A stretch of DNA of 64,000 nucleotides. Source: Albula goreensis. Taxonomy: Eukaryota; Chordata; Actinopteri; Albuliformes; Albulidae. The notes below the pieces were generated by a model, which saw only the letters and a list, made by a program, of their open reading frames with translations, ran no database searches and was not told the DNA's origin. Position 1 is the stretch's first letter. Every line of letters starts with the position of its first letter. The stretch lies in the NCBI GenBank assembly GCA_022829145.1, contig CM040746.1:34174712-34238711 (forward strand). Direction: 5' to 3'. Of this stretch, positions 1 through 14,196 are shown piece by piece. A program made the position numbers and the translations under genes.

Positions 1-1745
1 AATATGAAAAAAAAAATAGCGAATGGAGGAATGATTTCATAACCTGTGAACATTACAGTACTGATAATTTTAAAAAGGAAAAAAAGAGAAAATTCCATCA
101 CTTGCAAACCTTAGCACATTTGGAAGTACCAGAATGAGTGAAAATCAGCTCAAGAAGACAAATGGTGCATTGCATTGATGTTCTATAAAGAAATCTGATT
201 TACCTTATTTAAGTATCTAAATTCCTTTGACAGTCAGATTTTACCAGTCAGCATTCACAGTAAAGCAAGGTTATTCAGCAAATCTCAATCATTCCATTCA
301 TGATCTCAGAAATGTGATGATATTTACAGTTATATCAAACCTTGGATTGGCATTCTTTCAGGACAAGAAGTGAGAAAATACACACACAGACACACACACA
401 CACACACACAATTAATTCAGTTGCATCAAATAATTAGAGGTTATGCCTTTTCTTATTTCATGTAAAACCACGGCTGTTGTGTCATAATTGTGAACCCCGG
501 TGCTGCCAATATCCCCGAACCTGACAGCCAGTATGCAGATGTTTACGAGCAGTCAGCACTCCTCCGCTGGAGTTACTGAGGACAACATTAAATGCGACGT
601 TTGGCTTATTACAACAGACCACATCTGACACAACCCCCCCAGTACTGCCAAAAAGATGTGTCTACCGAGAGAGGAGGATTTATTCCTGAGATGTAAGCAG
701 TTTGCAAAACTTAATTGGTGCCAAATTTTTACTTACTGCAATATCCACTGAACACAACCCAAACAGTACACACAAAAAACTAAATCAATTATGCGCTACT
801 AAAACAGGGTTATAAAAAAAGAGATACCTGCATATTTATTATGCATTTACAGCTTATGAAATTTTTAGGTTTGCTGTTCATACTTAAAAAATGTTCTTTT
901 TTATTCTGTAGAAATAAAAGTCTACTTCGTAAGGAATGACAACTAAAATAAGTAGACTTTTCAAATGCAGGTATGTAGTACTGCGATCCATATAATGGCT
1001 TTTGAAAGCGATATTTTGGTTTATGTTCTCTATTTCCTTAAATGACAGCACATTTTAAATCAAGTTGTGATTCGCTTTTGGTTTTGTTTCCATTTATGGG
1101 CGTATTAGTGTTTGGTGCGAAACATTTTAAATAAATTGAAATAATTAAAATGGGAGATTCATTGTGCCCAGACATCTCTGCAGGGGCACGTTGAAACTAA
1201 AGCTTAACAAATTTCCATTGACGCTGTTACAATTCTTTTTCTTTTCTCTAAGAAAACTGTGATTCTGTAGTATTTATGATATGCCAAGACGGAATTCCAT
1301 GAAGATGATTAAAATACATGGAAAGATAGTTTTATATATAAAAAAAGAAAAAAGTAAACAAAAAGATGTAAATGAAACCTGTACATTTGTTTAAACAAAG
1401 TTAATTTATGAGTGTGAAGGCTTCACAAATGAGTTTGATAGATTTGCCGATTTTTTAAACTGCATGTAATAATTGGTGACTGCTTAACAAGCCCTGCTAC
1501 TTCCGTCTGTAGGAGGTCAGTATTAGAAACTCAACTTCCATTTTTAATCATTTTATCCTTTCTTCCCATTTTTTGTTACTGCACTCCTGCGAAAAAGAAA
1601 ATTGCTGAGCAACTTAGCGATGACAAAAGAACAAGAACTGCATGTGTGGGAATAATTAACCAAGCCTCATTAGTGAGGTGTTGTACAAAGAATTTTAATA
1701 CATTTTGTAAATAAAGCTGTATAGTAAACATTGCGTTCTGTGTTT
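1..1745 (+). other. Possible 3' UTR of a plus-strand neighbour ending near 1,730-1,745
   Basis: The sequence is AT-rich with no open frame of note. An AATAAA at 1,710-1,715 (TTTGTAAATAAAGCTGTATAG) is followed about 20 bases later by GT-rich TTGCGTTCTGTGTTTG, the layout of a real cleavage site. In human, GRIA3 converges on the 3' end of THOC2, so gria3 would fit; this is inference and no coding sequence supports it. A (CA)n lies at 382-411. Confidence 0.25.
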
Positions 1746-1989
1746 GATTAAACAGAATTGTTCAACATGGTGTCAATATCCTGTGTTAATACATGTTTAT
1801 ATTACGACCCACAGGCCTTTCTGCAACTTTTAGGACAGAGGTGCAGTATGAGAATTAAATAGGCATTTTAAAATAAAACATAAAGATGACCTGCTGTAGT
1901 TACTCAAACAATAATGGAATACATTTTCATTGCCCCATTCATATTTGGATTTTAAAGATCATTGCAGTGAAAGAGGAAAACCAGCCTCA

Positions 1990-2080
1990 ACCAGGTGCAG
2001 CACCTGACTGAGACATGGCAGCCATTTTGAGCCAGAATTCTCCCGGTTTGTCACTTGAGTTGGGTAGACAGCTTGTGAAT
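1990..2080 (+). repeat. Interspersed repeat fragment, GGCAGCCATTTTG family
   Basis: The fragment contains AGGTGCAGCACCTGACTGAG, ACATGGCAGCCATTTTGAGC, CAGAATTCTC and GAGTTGGGTAGA in order, parallel to 61,510-61,600. The repeat may extend to about 2,260. Confidence 0.6.
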
Positions 2081-2502
2081 CCAGTAAATTGAGGCATGAC
2101 TAAGTGAGCAGGTTGAAACAGCCAGGTTGGCAATTTAACCAGGGCACCTGGGATCCACCCACACTGTGTGATAATTGCCTTAAAGACCCTTGAAGATTCA
2201 CCCCAGAGGAAAGCAGCGATCATTAAACTCATTAAACAGAGGCACAGAGAGGTGACGGAAGAGTTCATACAACCAGCTGGAAAATTGATGCCTCCTCATT
2301 CGCAGAATAACTGATGATCAGAATATTTTCATGATCTGGATACTCATGACATCCGTAATATATAAAAAGGTGTACACCATGACACATGGAAAATCAAAGA
2401 GAGAACTGACTTTTAAAGATGAAATACCCATACTTTCACTGACATTAGTTTTTAGACTTGAATCATTGTGCTACAGCATTGTCCACAGACTGATATGTAT
2501 TT

Positions 2503-2533
2503 AACAATAATAATAATAATAATAATAATAATA
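2503..2533. repeat. (AAT)n microsatellite
   Basis: About ten uninterrupted AAT units. Confidence 0.95.
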
Positions 2534-2560
2534 TCAGGATAGGTGAAGGTGTCCTTTAAT

Positions 2561-5500
2561 GACAGCACTAGACTGGTTTAACACCACGTCTGAAAGATGG
2601 CGTCTCTTATTGGGCAGTATCCCCATCACTGCACCGGGTTATTGGGTTTTAACCATTAAAGTACTGACCATGTACACATATGCATACCTTTAACTTTAAC
2701 CAATCACGAAGGGCAGGATACAGACTGGCTGTTAGCTGTTCACTATTAAAATATAAATCTTTCTAACTGATGAGTTACATTACACTTTGGTGCGGGATTT
2801 GTAGAGATTAGTTTCCATTAACATAAAGTCTGACTTCCATTCTGACCCCTAAAGAGTATGTTATACTGAACTACTTTTATTATTAAAAAAAAAAAATAAA
2901 AATAAAAAAATAGCATATAACACAAAATTACCACATCAGTTTCACCTTAATATCAAATTTCTTTAACGAGGATGAGCTATTTTGGTATTTTATTTTCATG
3001 CGATTTCTACTTCAATTTAAACTAAGATGATAAATCAGGCAGGATGTGCTGCCCTATAGTTATGCCCAAAGATGTGGCCCACTTAGCAGGCAAATACGAA
3101 AAATGAAAGACTTTGTGAAGTAAAGGATGAGAAAAATCAAGTTTATTTAATGACTACCAAAGCTTTTAAAACATACAACAGTTTTATGTGGTTGAAAATT
3201 GTGAAACTGTCTTCCTTTTTGGGCTTTACTGTATATTGACACATATTACTTTTTCATAAGAAAAAGCGTGGCAGATGAGTGGGCAGCAGCAGTATCCATG
3301 GAAACAGCTCTCCTTGATGCTGAATGTGTGGATATAAGTATTCATTCTGCTGTGATGGGAGGTGAACTCTTCTCATCAGTTCTTCTTATCAAGGAAGCTA
3401 TAAAAATGTCCCAGCAAGAGAGTCGATGACAACAGCAAGAGAGTCATGATTAATGACAGATTCCGTTTGATGAATCTCAGATTTCTTTGTATGCAGTAAA
3501 ATTCTCGGCATACAAACACATGAAATGTAACCATTTGTGGTCTGATTTGGAACCTTTTGAAATCATTTTTTATAGAGTGTGGGTGTTTGTTTACTACCAA
3601 ACAAAAAGATGTTTTTGTATTTATCACTGAGAAATGTTCTCAGTGCAAAATGCTGGAATGACACTTTTAGAAACATTGCTAAATGGGTCTATATTTTACT
3701 GACTTGTCAAAGCAGAAAAACTGAAATACGAAAACATGAAAGCAACAACAAAGCACATTTTTGTAGTGTAGATAATAAAGAGTGTCGTGCAGAACATAAA
3801 GATATCAAATTTGTCAGCTTCCAAAAAGAAAAGGCAACTCGTGGGCAACGAGAACGGGATAAATTTAAACCAACAGTTGTTATCCTCCATTTTTTTTTTT
3901 TTTTTGCCTGAGTACTTATTTCGAGGTTGGGCATTAATTGGCGGGATTTAAAGGTGAACTAACTGGCACTCAGGAGGGATGTGGGAGGCAATAGAGGCAC
4001 TAATAGAGAACTGGTAACAGAATCACCTATAATTACACCTCTCCCTTATGGGCAGCACTGTAAATTGGTCTGTTTTTTGGGCCCATGTGTGGGAGAGAGA
4101 GAGAGAGACAGACAGAGTGTGTATATGCATGGCATTGGCTCAGCTGGAAATTAAATACTGTATTTTTTTTTTCTTTGAATACTTTTAACTTTGATTTACT
4201 CAGAGGTATTTGTCTGGGTGAAGTCAAAGTCTGACTCTCTTCTACTTCCTAATTATGCTCCTCCAGTTGGGGACATTCAGTGGGAAACTGGGCTGGTTGA
4301 ATCTTTTATTCATGGGCTCAGTGCTACAGGCTTATGTTGTGGATCAATAGTCAGGCTGCCACCATATGTTTGTTGCAACATGGGATGGAGGCTGTTATTT
4401 TCATTTGCAATCAGTGCTCCCCACCCCCTTCCATTTAAGACCAGTGTCTCTGGGGACCATGGCCAGGACCATTGTGATGTCAGTCAATAAACTAGCCAAT
4501 CATAACATCTCTCTATTACTCCCTCTCTATATCTCTATCTCTGTTTCCTCTCTGCACAAATCCTCCAGAAAGGGACTTAATAAGTCATCCTCCACTGAGC
4601 AGAACAGAACAGAGAGCAGCCATATCTCTCACTTGAGGTCTTGATGAAGAACTGTAATGATTAAATAGGGATATATCTCTGACAGTATCTACATTTATTA
4701 CCGGGGGAGTCAATGACAGCGCATTTTAAAGTTAAAAAGAACAAGCTGACATCCCTCCTGACAGAATAGTTGTTTGGACGTCATCTCTAAAGACTTGCTG
4801 ACAGACTAAGACAGTGGGGTACCCACACTCAGTTACAGACGGATCAAAGCTGGTCCAGGCATGGACTCGGATGGTGTTGCTAGGCACCCATAAGCATCAT
4901 TTCAGTTAGCCAAGTGATTCCATCTTCCAGCACATACAAACAGTGGTCTGTTCCAATTTTACAAAGCTAGTACTGAGATGTATTGTGCACAAGACCGAAA
5001 TCCCCAACCAAGGGAGCAAAGACTGCTTTTACTGATTCTCCAGAGGTGACATCACATCCTGTTTCACACATTCACATGCTAACTCAAATCTCTGAATTCG
5101 GCTACAATTACGGTTTATTCCTCTACCCCAATCTCCACCCCCTTTACACAGCTTTACCAGACTAGATTGTCAGAAGTTAAAAGTGCAAACTTATTATATA
5201 TCTGACTAACAACTGATATAATACGATGTGGACTGTGAGAACATGACACAAAATGTTAGCAAATGTTAACTTTCATAATTTAAACATTCAGATGCTCTCC
5301 ATTTTCATAAATACTTATGCAATAACCACATCCTTCCGCTGTTCATGAAATAAAAAGATGAAAAGCAGACTCTTAAGAAAGGTTGTTATTCTCCCACAGT
5401 GAATACGTGCTGAAAATGTAATGAGATTAATCTTGATCAACCTTCAATAAAGCCTAAAAGTGAGCTAGCTGTATAGATAACCCTGAAAATATGATTTACT

Positions 5501-7825
5501 TTTGTTCATGTGACGCTTAAAACAGCGAGGAAAGACAACTGGAGAAAAGAAATTCAGCTTCTTTTACCATCGTGAGACAATATATTTTCTCCTTCAGAAG
5601 TGACAATATTTCCAGAGCAAGGATGTACATTGATTTAGGTGTCTAAGATCCACTAGGTGAATAGGACTTCTGGTAATGAAATGCTTTTATCTAATATTAA
5701 TAGCCTGCTGAAAAGAGACAATTAGGAGGACAAACACAATTAATGTCCTGACATTAATTAGAATAACAGTCATTAGAATAATGGCAAAGTGTAATAATTG
5801 TCTGTGATTGATTACAGTTTTCTTCTGAATGTGCCAAGGAATTAAATCATTTAGATAACTTGAATTTAAAAAAAAAGTGTGAACCACTGATTTAATTAAT
5901 TTTACCTCCTAGAATAAGACACACACAAGCATCATTCAAGTTTAGGGGACACACATTTCTAAAGCAGAAAGTCACAGCTTCGGTTTTAAATTTGTCTTTC
6001 TTACAGGGAAAAAGTTTCGACCACGTCAGGTGAACTAGAATTGAATGTTACACAGCTCTGACTCCCAAGGTCATCCTCAAATCTCATTACCATCACAATG
6101 TAAACTTTTTTCAGTGGTCTTTCTCCAAAACCGCACGGCTCCTCCCTCTCTTGGTTCTCTCCTGCAATGCGGCACATTGCTAAATGAAATGCAGTCCCCG
6201 CTTCTACCCAACGTGACTGCTAAACAGTTTCAGATTTATTTATTTCTCCTAATCAGGCAAAATCAAATTACAGCACTCTCACTTGCACGGCCTCTTTTGC
6301 CCAGATTTGTCGTATGCAGTATTCTAATCTTGATGGCCAACACTGTGACTTTCAGCTCCGCTTGATTTCTCAGCAGAAACTACTTTTTAAATGGCAAAGT
6401 GCACAGCAACACAAGTCAGTGGTGCAGTTTAATTAATATGTCATTTAGGATCAATACGTCCTTCTTCACTTTGCACTCAGAACTACCCACAAGTTTCAAA
6501 GCTCCTTCAAACATCTCTCTGTCTGACAAGTAAAATCCAGTCTTTACCTTCTATATAGATAACAATGGCTCAGACTGGGGACTTTAATATTTAACATTTT
6601 TATCAGATAGACCGGTACTGGAGTTATCCATCTATAAGATATTATCCATATTATTATTTTCATATTTTTATATTGCTAGCCTATTGTTTATTACTCCAAT
6701 GTAGTGAAGGAAAAATAAGGTTTCATATTAGCTAAACTGGTTGGAGCTACCTAATGCTACCAGTACAGCCATTGTTGAATCATTTTTTTTTGTCCTGTGG
6801 AGCACATTTTTGATTATTTCAAAAAACTCATTATATAGATATGCAAATTATAGGGGTTCATGAAGCCTATAATTCACTGTACCATCACCAGTCCCAAGCC
6901 AACATTTTTTCAGCTATATGGCCTGCTGTAAACCCTAACCAGAAAAGAAATAAATATATAGGTGGGTGTGGGTATGGAGTGGGGAAATCTACCACTTCAC
7001 TTTGCATTCATCTGCATTTTGTCATATATTTTTTTTAGATACTTTCATTATATTTGCCTGTCAAGTGAACCCCGTGTGTGGTCTTTGTTAGACGAAAAAT
7101 GAAAGATTTCATTATGTAGTGTCATGTGGAGTTGTTCTACGCCTACCGAATTCATTTAAATTTGAGTCAAAGACAGAAAAATAAAAAAAGACACCTTGGG
7201 AGATCACTAATAAGATTTCAGCCAAAGGTTGCATTATCATTCCCATGGTGTACACTTTTGGAAGACTTTTGAATATAATGATTTGGCTTCATTAAGACTG
7301 GGGTAAGAAATATGTAGATTGGGCTGAAGGTCATAACTTCCCTTAGTATGGGGGTCGCAACTGGGTCTTCTTGGATGATGCTCTCAATCAAAATCCTCTG
7401 AGAATCCGGCAACACTCTTCAACCAAAGCACTTCAAAAAGTAATTACATTTCAGTGCTTGATAAGCGTAACTCTATCCGTTCATTTCATCTCAACATATC
7501 CGTTGGCCAAACCTTGTCACAGCAGTGTTCTGCAAGATCTCAGAGACATGGAGTTCATTTCACAGGTGCAACATCCTATCTCACCATATATTAAGCTTAT
7601 GGCTCTGAAACACGAAACCTTACAATATGAATTAATGTCCCACCACCTCAGTTGGATTAAAAATATGTTTTGTTTTTTTTCATTTTGATGAATGCAACTT
7701 AATTTATCCTTAATAATTGATTATCAGTAATCACATTTTTATTGAATTATTCATTTTTGATTTGAATTTTTCTTTTGTTACTGTTTTTTCTGTTGCTATT
7801 TGATTTCTTTTATTAATGGTAATGC
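2561..7825. other. Intergenic AT-rich stretch
   Basis: No gene can be supported. It holds short homopolymers, a small (GA)n at 4,094-4,108 and a plus-strand AATAAA at 5,446-5,451 without other gene signals. Confidence 0.5.
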
Positions 7826-7965
7826 ATCAGTAGTAGTGGTAGTACTGGTAGGAGTTATTTTAGCATGAGTAGCACTAGCACTAGAAGTAGTAGTAGTATT
7901 AGTTGCAGTAGTAGAAGTCGTGATAGCACTAGTCATAGTAGTGGTAGTAGTAGTGCCAATCATAT
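7826..7965. repeat. Imperfect (AGT)n/(TAG)n trinucleotide repeat
   Basis: GTAGTAGTAGTATTAG-type units are broken by GCAC, GTGG and CATGAG. This gives an apparent low-complexity Thr/Ser frame on both strands. Confidence 0.9.
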
Positions 7966-8640
7966 TACTACATTTCAAATGCTAGGCTGCTCTTGCTTCT
8001 CCCTCTTTACTGCGATTATCCTACTCAAGCTGAAATGCCTGCAGATAAAACAGTAGGCTGTTGCAGAGAACATTTTTGGAGGTGACTTGGATTATCAGTA
8101 TTAAACCATATTAAACGCCCACAGGCCCAGCGGTTATTCAACACTATAAACGGAGCTGTGATAGCCATTTTCATTTTCTTAAAATGTAAACATACAAGGA
8201 CCACGCTGGCTTAATCTGCCTGGACAATGAGTGTTACAATGAACAGGAACTTATTTTTTCCCCTCAGGCCAGTCCAATCTGTGCCCTAATCCCTGGTTCA
8301 ACCACAGGTGTAACCCAAGGATAAATGAATTCCCATGGCAGACCAGAATCCATTTGAATTGATTCCACTAATGACCCCTTGAGACCCATCTCTATGCAGT
8401 GTTCCACAGAAAATAGAGAGTGCTGCACTCCATCGAGAAAACCAGCTGTTTTGATAAAGTAATGATATATCCAAGACATGCAATATGGTAAATTCCTGAA
8501 TTTGTTCAGCAGGAGGTCAACATGAAATCAAACACCATCAGTAGCTGTGTCTTTGCATTCCTAAAACCTCACAATAATTGGAAAGCATACAGTCAGCAAT
8601 AATTTCTCACCTACATGGTAATTGCTTGATAATGTAAAAT

Positions 8641-8905
8641 GTCATGGCAGTGGCAGTGCAATATAATGGCCTGGGAACTGGGATTGTAACTCACAGATTG
8701 CAGGGTTATTCCCCAGGTGGGTCAGTACGACTGCATACTCAAGCAAGAAACCTATCCTGAGCTGCCCCAGTCAATATGCAGCTCTAAAAATTGACTATAA
8801 TGTTTGAAAAAATTATGTGAGAGTGTAAACTGTCCAGGAAACTGACATACATCAAATGCTTGTGCTCAGAAATGTTCTGTAAAGCCGCTTACCTAATACT
8901 ATATG
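8641..8905 (+). mobile_element. Degenerate tRNA-derived SINE remnant
   Basis: GGCAGTGCAATATAATGG, GGGAACTGGGATTGTAACTC, GATTGCAGGGTTATTCCCCA and CTCAAGCAAG-AACC-ATCC, followed by CAGTCAATATGCAGCT, give the tRNA-SINE order. It ends near GTTCTGTAAAGCCGCTTA. It is heavily mutated. Confidence 0.7.
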
Positions 8906-8910
8906 CGTGT

Positions 8911-11209
8911 GTGGACAACACCTCATTTATTTAAAATCTTTGTAGGTCATCTTTAACTTGATGGCAGCTTTATAATAGTCACACTGTTAGACAAGGACTG
9001 GAGGTGATCCAGAGTTAGCACGACTCATGGAGTGTTTACAGCAATCCAGACCTGCTAGGCATTCCCTCGCCAATACTGGATGCAGTTCGGCGCTGAAGTT
9101 TTCACCGTGCGGTTTGAGTCAGTGAAAGTGATGGCCAATGCAACCTCAATTCCCTTCCCTCCTCGGTGCATGCCTTCATGCCGCCGGCGAAGCGGCTCCA
9201 CACTCTCCCACACCGCCACTATTTCCTGCCCACACTAATCTAGAAAAACGCTTCAAATCAACTGTGTGGTTCAAAAAGCCTTGGGTTAGAACAGGTATGC
9301 TTTTCTGTATGTGGCGAATTGGTCCTTTTTTTTAACTACAAGTGTAGACTCGATGATTTTTACACAGAAAAACTGAATTGGTATTGACTTCCAGCAATTT
9401 TCTCCAGATAGCTGAAAAACCCCAGATAGCAGCAGTATAATAATATGTTAGTTTTTCTGTTATGTAATTTCTGGCCTTCTGGTTATATGATGGGGTTTTC
9501 ATGAGACAAGATTTCAGCATGATCGTTGTTCCTGCTCAGATGGAACATTGTGTGGCAACAAATAGTAAATACTATTATTAAACTATAAAAACATTGTAAA
9601 CTTTAGATGCAGGTTTGTATAGTACAAGGAATACATGATGATACATGAATACACGCATGTTCATACCAAGATTAATTTGTATTTACTCATTACTAAAGCA
9701 ACTAAATCAATCATGGTTACACACGTATAGTTATGGCATTTATTACTATGTTACTTACTGTTCTACGTCAGTGTTGTTGATCTTTAACACGAGGAAATGC
9801 TATTCAGTGTACATATATTCCCAGGGTAGATGTGTTACTTGACTGCGTTACTAAACAAATAACTTAAACAATCCCAAAGAGTGGAGTGGAACCCAAAGAA
9901 AGTAAAAAAAAAGGGCAACCTGCTCTATTGTTATTACACTGCAGTCATGATAAGGCTGTCCATGGAGTTGAAATCATGTCAGAATGATGTTTTTCTTTTT
10001 GTATGCATTTCTCTTTCAGTGCACAGGAAATTGTGGTGTTCTTCACCTGGATCCAATGAAGAGCAAAATGCAAACATGAGCAAGCTTAACTTTGACCCCT
10101 ACAAATCTTGAAGGACGAATCCTTTTTGGTTTTTACATATAATTCATGGTTCCCAATCAAATCACATTTTTCTATTACTTTGAAGTGTCATTTCGATAAT
10201 CAAAAAATAGGATTTCCAAGGAGTTTTTGGCCTCATGATCAGAGCTACTTTAAGCTTCAGGACTACAATTTCAAAGCGGGCAGACATTTTAAGGTACATT
10301 ACTCTGAAAACACTTTTGTGTGTAGTGACTGATGCCTTTTGGTAATGGAATTACTGTACAAACCAGTGGGCTGTCCCATTTGTTACCTCTATCAGCACAC
10401 TGATATTGCAAGACTTGATAGTAAATGACATTCAGGTACTGAGTTGCATTTTGTTCACTGAAAAGGCTTTTTGTATTTGGGCAATTTCCCCTGCCTTTTC
10501 AAGGACAGTGAGATATTAATAAACTTTATTCCTTTCATTTTTGGCCTCTTTCCAGACCTTTTGTTTTGAGAATCCTGTTTAATATGTCTTCGCTGCTGGT
10601 CTTGGGAGGCCACAGCAAACTCTGGGTTTTTACCCCCCCTGAAATTTCTCATCCCATTCAGTGAAAGGTAACCAAGAAAGTTACATTAATTAATAAAGTA
10701 ACACAGTTGATTACACACTTAAATACTGAGAAACAACAACAAAAAAACTGTATTCTACAAGTATCTCTTCTGTACTGAAATGTCACACACTGCCCTTCTC
10801 AGCGTGAATTTCCTGGTGCAAACAGAAACTGATAGTAGGATATTAAATATAAAGGGAGGGAAAACGATGCTGGCTGATAATAAAGATTTCATTGACCATA
10901 GGCAATATCTTTCCTCTCAACATTCAACACAATGACCAAAGAAACCACAGATTAAGTGAAGTAAAAGTGAAGAAAATAATACACCCAGAGGTTAAATTGG
11001 AAATTTTCAGGTAGTGGGACTTTCAATTTTGTCCTTTAAAATGTGATTTTCTACAACTATTGAAGTTTCAGGCCTTTTCCTTGTACCCTGTATACATTTT
11101 GTAGTGCTTGGCTCCCGGGGTAGCAAAAAAGCTTTTGTGTCTTAGTCACATCTACCCAACCTCTACACACCACACTGCCCAACAATAGCAGCAGCGTGCT
11201 TGAATTAAT
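8911..11209. other. Intergenic stretch
   Basis: No gene is supported. A GC-richer segment at 9,010-9,240 includes GCCGCCGGCGAAGCGGC. I see nothing else. Confidence 0.5.
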
Positions 11210-11320
11210 GCAGTGCGTTTCACAATCTCTACCAGCAGCTCTGCATAGTATCCACCTGGATGAAGCACAGCGGCCATTTTGTGTGAGATTGCTCACCATA
11301 CATCATCCAAGATGGAGATG
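11210..11320 (+). repeat. Interspersed repeat fragment, GGCAGCCATTTTG family
   Basis: The fragment contains CAGCTCTGCATAGTATCCACC, shortened, TGGATGAAGCACAGCGGCCA, TTTTGTG and TTGCTCACCATACATCA. These share order and spacing with the copies at 1,990 and 61,500. Confidence 0.6.
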
Positions 11321-11779
11321 GGGGGGATATTGAGGCAATTAAACTGCAGGATGATTGGATTAGATGGCAGATTGATAGTCAAGCTGTTAATGTTGCCAGG
11401 ACCTCAGGAAACTGCCTACTACTGCAATTAGTGCCATGGGACAGTGCCTTATGACTTAATCTCTGCCCTCCCACCTTACTAGGCCCCTAAGCTTTATTGC
11501 TCACACCCTCTAGTGGTGAGGTATTCACACTTGGTATTTTGTTGTTGTATAATTGTATTTACTCACTCGATATCATACAGATCTCCACCACAGTCAGTTC
11601 AGGGTAATAGAGGATTGTGTGGCATGCAAAAACACATTTATGAACCAAAACTGAGAAACTTCTTTTCCTTTACAATTGAAATATATCATTGGAATTCCAC
11701 AGGATGAAGGTCAATATACGAGTACCAAATATCCAAAAATATACATAGTGATAACGCAGATGTAGAATACTCCTGGATG

Positions 11780-12605
11780 TGATTCAGCAGCTCATAGATT
11801 CTGGAACCCACAAACAACTGCCTTATGGTCCCCAAACAAAAATTAGAGGCAGCAATGTCTGGAGATTACAGGGGATATTGTTTACCTGGAGGACGTGGCA
11901 GGAACTTGAGCAAATTATCCGAGCGGCAAGAGTTTTTGCCGGCGAGATCTCATCACCTCATTACAGGAACAAAAAAATAAATCAAAGGTATTGTTCCTCA
12001 AAGCACGCGAGAGCCCGCAGGCTCGGAGGAGATGGAGGAGCTGAACCAGTTTGTTGTCTGACAGAATTGGTCCCGGCACAGAGCTTTGTTTGGATGATGA
12101 ATGATGCAGTGCGCAGCGTACAGTCATGATCTACTGCAGCCCCACAGAGCTATAGTGAAGAGGCATTAAGGAGCACGTCTCTTCCTGCGTTAAGAAAAGT
12201 GTGCAGGCCTAAAAACATGACAAGCCTGTTGAAGCTCATTAGGAAGTGCATTGGTTTTCAGAGCTGCTCCAACGCATAACAGTCCTCCACCGCCACAGAT
12301 GAACACGCACCCCGACGCGGGTTCGAAAGTACAGCTCATCGCAATTACCCGCGGACGCTGCTCCGGGCAAAGCGTGGGAGTGTGCGCGACGAGTCCGGTG
12401 ACGCGCAAATATCATTTTCTTTCTCCACCAAGGAGGGCGCAGAGATTATTCACAGCAAGGAAAAAGAAACGCGCTTTAACCATTATTCAAACTGGACAAG
12501 GGTGGAAAATTCAATGCACAGCCACAAGGACATGGGGAATAGATGGAGCATCAGACCGGCGTTTCTCCCTGCCAGTTTGCGCACTCCAGTGAGACAAGTC
12601 ATCTG
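11780..12605. other. Non-repetitive stretch with a CpG-rich patch
   Basis: The core at 12,290-12,420 is dense in CpG (GACGCGGGTTCG, CCCGCGGACG, GTGCGCGACG, GTGACGCGC) inside otherwise AT-rich flanking sequence. Overlapping open frames here have no recognisable similarity. It could be a regulatory element or small CpG island. Confidence 0.45.
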
Positions 12606-14190
12606 ATAGAGGCGGGAAACATGACATAAGAGTAAATGCAATTCATCTTAACAGCGCAGCCACATGGTGACATGCATACATATTCTCTTGCAAACCTTCT
12701 TTTCTTTACTGTTCTTTTACTTTGAAGGCTGAGGCAAGAATGTAGATAACTCAGTCCTTAAGAGAGTAAATTAGCCTACCATTGACGAATAAAGCAGGCA
12801 ACCTCGTATGTCTATTCACGGAGCTTTATGAGATGTTTGAGAGAGTTAAGCTTCAAAGAGCAACGCAGGACATTGTAGAACTGCCATTTCCCAAAGAAAT
12901 ACCATTAAAGCAGTCTATTTGAGCTGTGGACAATGCAGTACAAAATTATACTGCATTAACTGCGCTACATTCCTAATCACTCAAGTTTCACCTTTTCATG
13001 CATTATTCAGTTTTGCCTAATTACTCACCCTGCAAATGTGAACCTAAAGGCTACGTTGCATATTAAGTATGCATTATAAACAATCTTTCGTGAACTACAC
13101 TATCCTATTATTAACGCTTTAATTAAGGTTTCATTATGTTAGATCTAGTATTCATTACTCATGTGACAGGACTACACTCTATATGTAATCAGCTTCAGGT
13201 TAAGTTGTTTTTGGCTGCATTATACATTCATAGTTAGCTTCTTAATTGATTTCTGGACACGTGAATAAAAAAGGACAAGAGTGCACGCAAGGGAAATGTT
13301 GGAATTTCCACCCTTTTGATAGTTAATACTCCTGAAATTAGATTTTTAAGGACTTAATTTAATACCATAACTCTATAATAATTCTGCACCCCCCTTACAC
13401 TATATTGATAGAAGCCTACCTAGACAACTGCACACATCCAATGCAATTAAGGGTTATATAATGTACTCCACACAATTTGAGTCCATCTAGCCTCCACCTC
13501 AGCCTAGAATCATGCTGCAGGCAAACCTGGTGAAGCTTGTCCACAAACAAAATGAAGTGTACTGTGATTGAGCATGTTTGCATGCGGTTTCCACAAACTC
13601 ACCACTACACTCACACCGAACTGTGACGGTTACCGCTTGCAGTTTAGAAAGATTGCATGGCTGATAGTTGTATAGTCAGTGAGGTCACTACACGACACAT
13701 AGAGAGACTGTTTAATGACTGCAAATTGAAATAGATTTTTTTTCCCCCTCCCAACAGAACAGGAAAAAAAGGGCCTCCGAGATGATCTTCCTGGGTCAAT
13801 TATACCCATCAATTTCACCCTGATGAAAGATATTAAAGTTAGGTTGAATCTGCATGAAACACTTTGTCTTTCCCACGCAATGAATGAGACACATGACAAT
13901 TATTTATGACCCACTAAGAAAACTATCATTTATTTAGAAAAAAAGCATACACTGGCAGAATACAGCAGATTAAAAACTCCAAAAAGTCGCTCTTAAAGTT
14001 CTGTGACTAATGTTTGCGATACAAAGCTTCCCAGGTTTTACAGTCCATTCATTTGCCTCATGAGGAAATGCAGATTTTCAATTTATACAAATCATTTAAA
14101 AACGTGATTAACACGCATACAGAAGAGAAAAAACATTCAGCGAGGGACATCTGAAATGAGTGTAACATAAGGATTTTACATGAAACCATT
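12606..14190. other. Non-coding stretch downstream of THOC2
   Basis: AT-rich sequence without a credible gene or obvious repeat. Confidence 0.5.
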
Positions 14191-14196
14191 TTTATT
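14191..14196 (-). terminator. Second candidate poly(A) signal AATAAA for THOC2
   Basis: This is a canonical hexamer on the minus strand about 1.7 kb beyond the stop codon, in AT-rich sequence. It would suit a long 3' UTR isoform. Confidence 0.25.

Noticed and set aside
3579..3911. 110-codon plus-strand open frame in the AT-rich intergenic region
   Set aside because: There is no family resemblance and no flanking splice or promoter signal. It ends in a homopolymer-coded Phe run.
7796..8056. Thr-rich and Ser-rich open frames
   Set aside because: They are translations of the imperfect AGT/TAG trinucleotide repeat.
11779..12606. Overlapping open frames of 70-116 codons on both strands
   Set aside because: No recognisable domain, no splice structure and no frame preference. 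The stretch is better treated as CpG-rich non-coding DNA.
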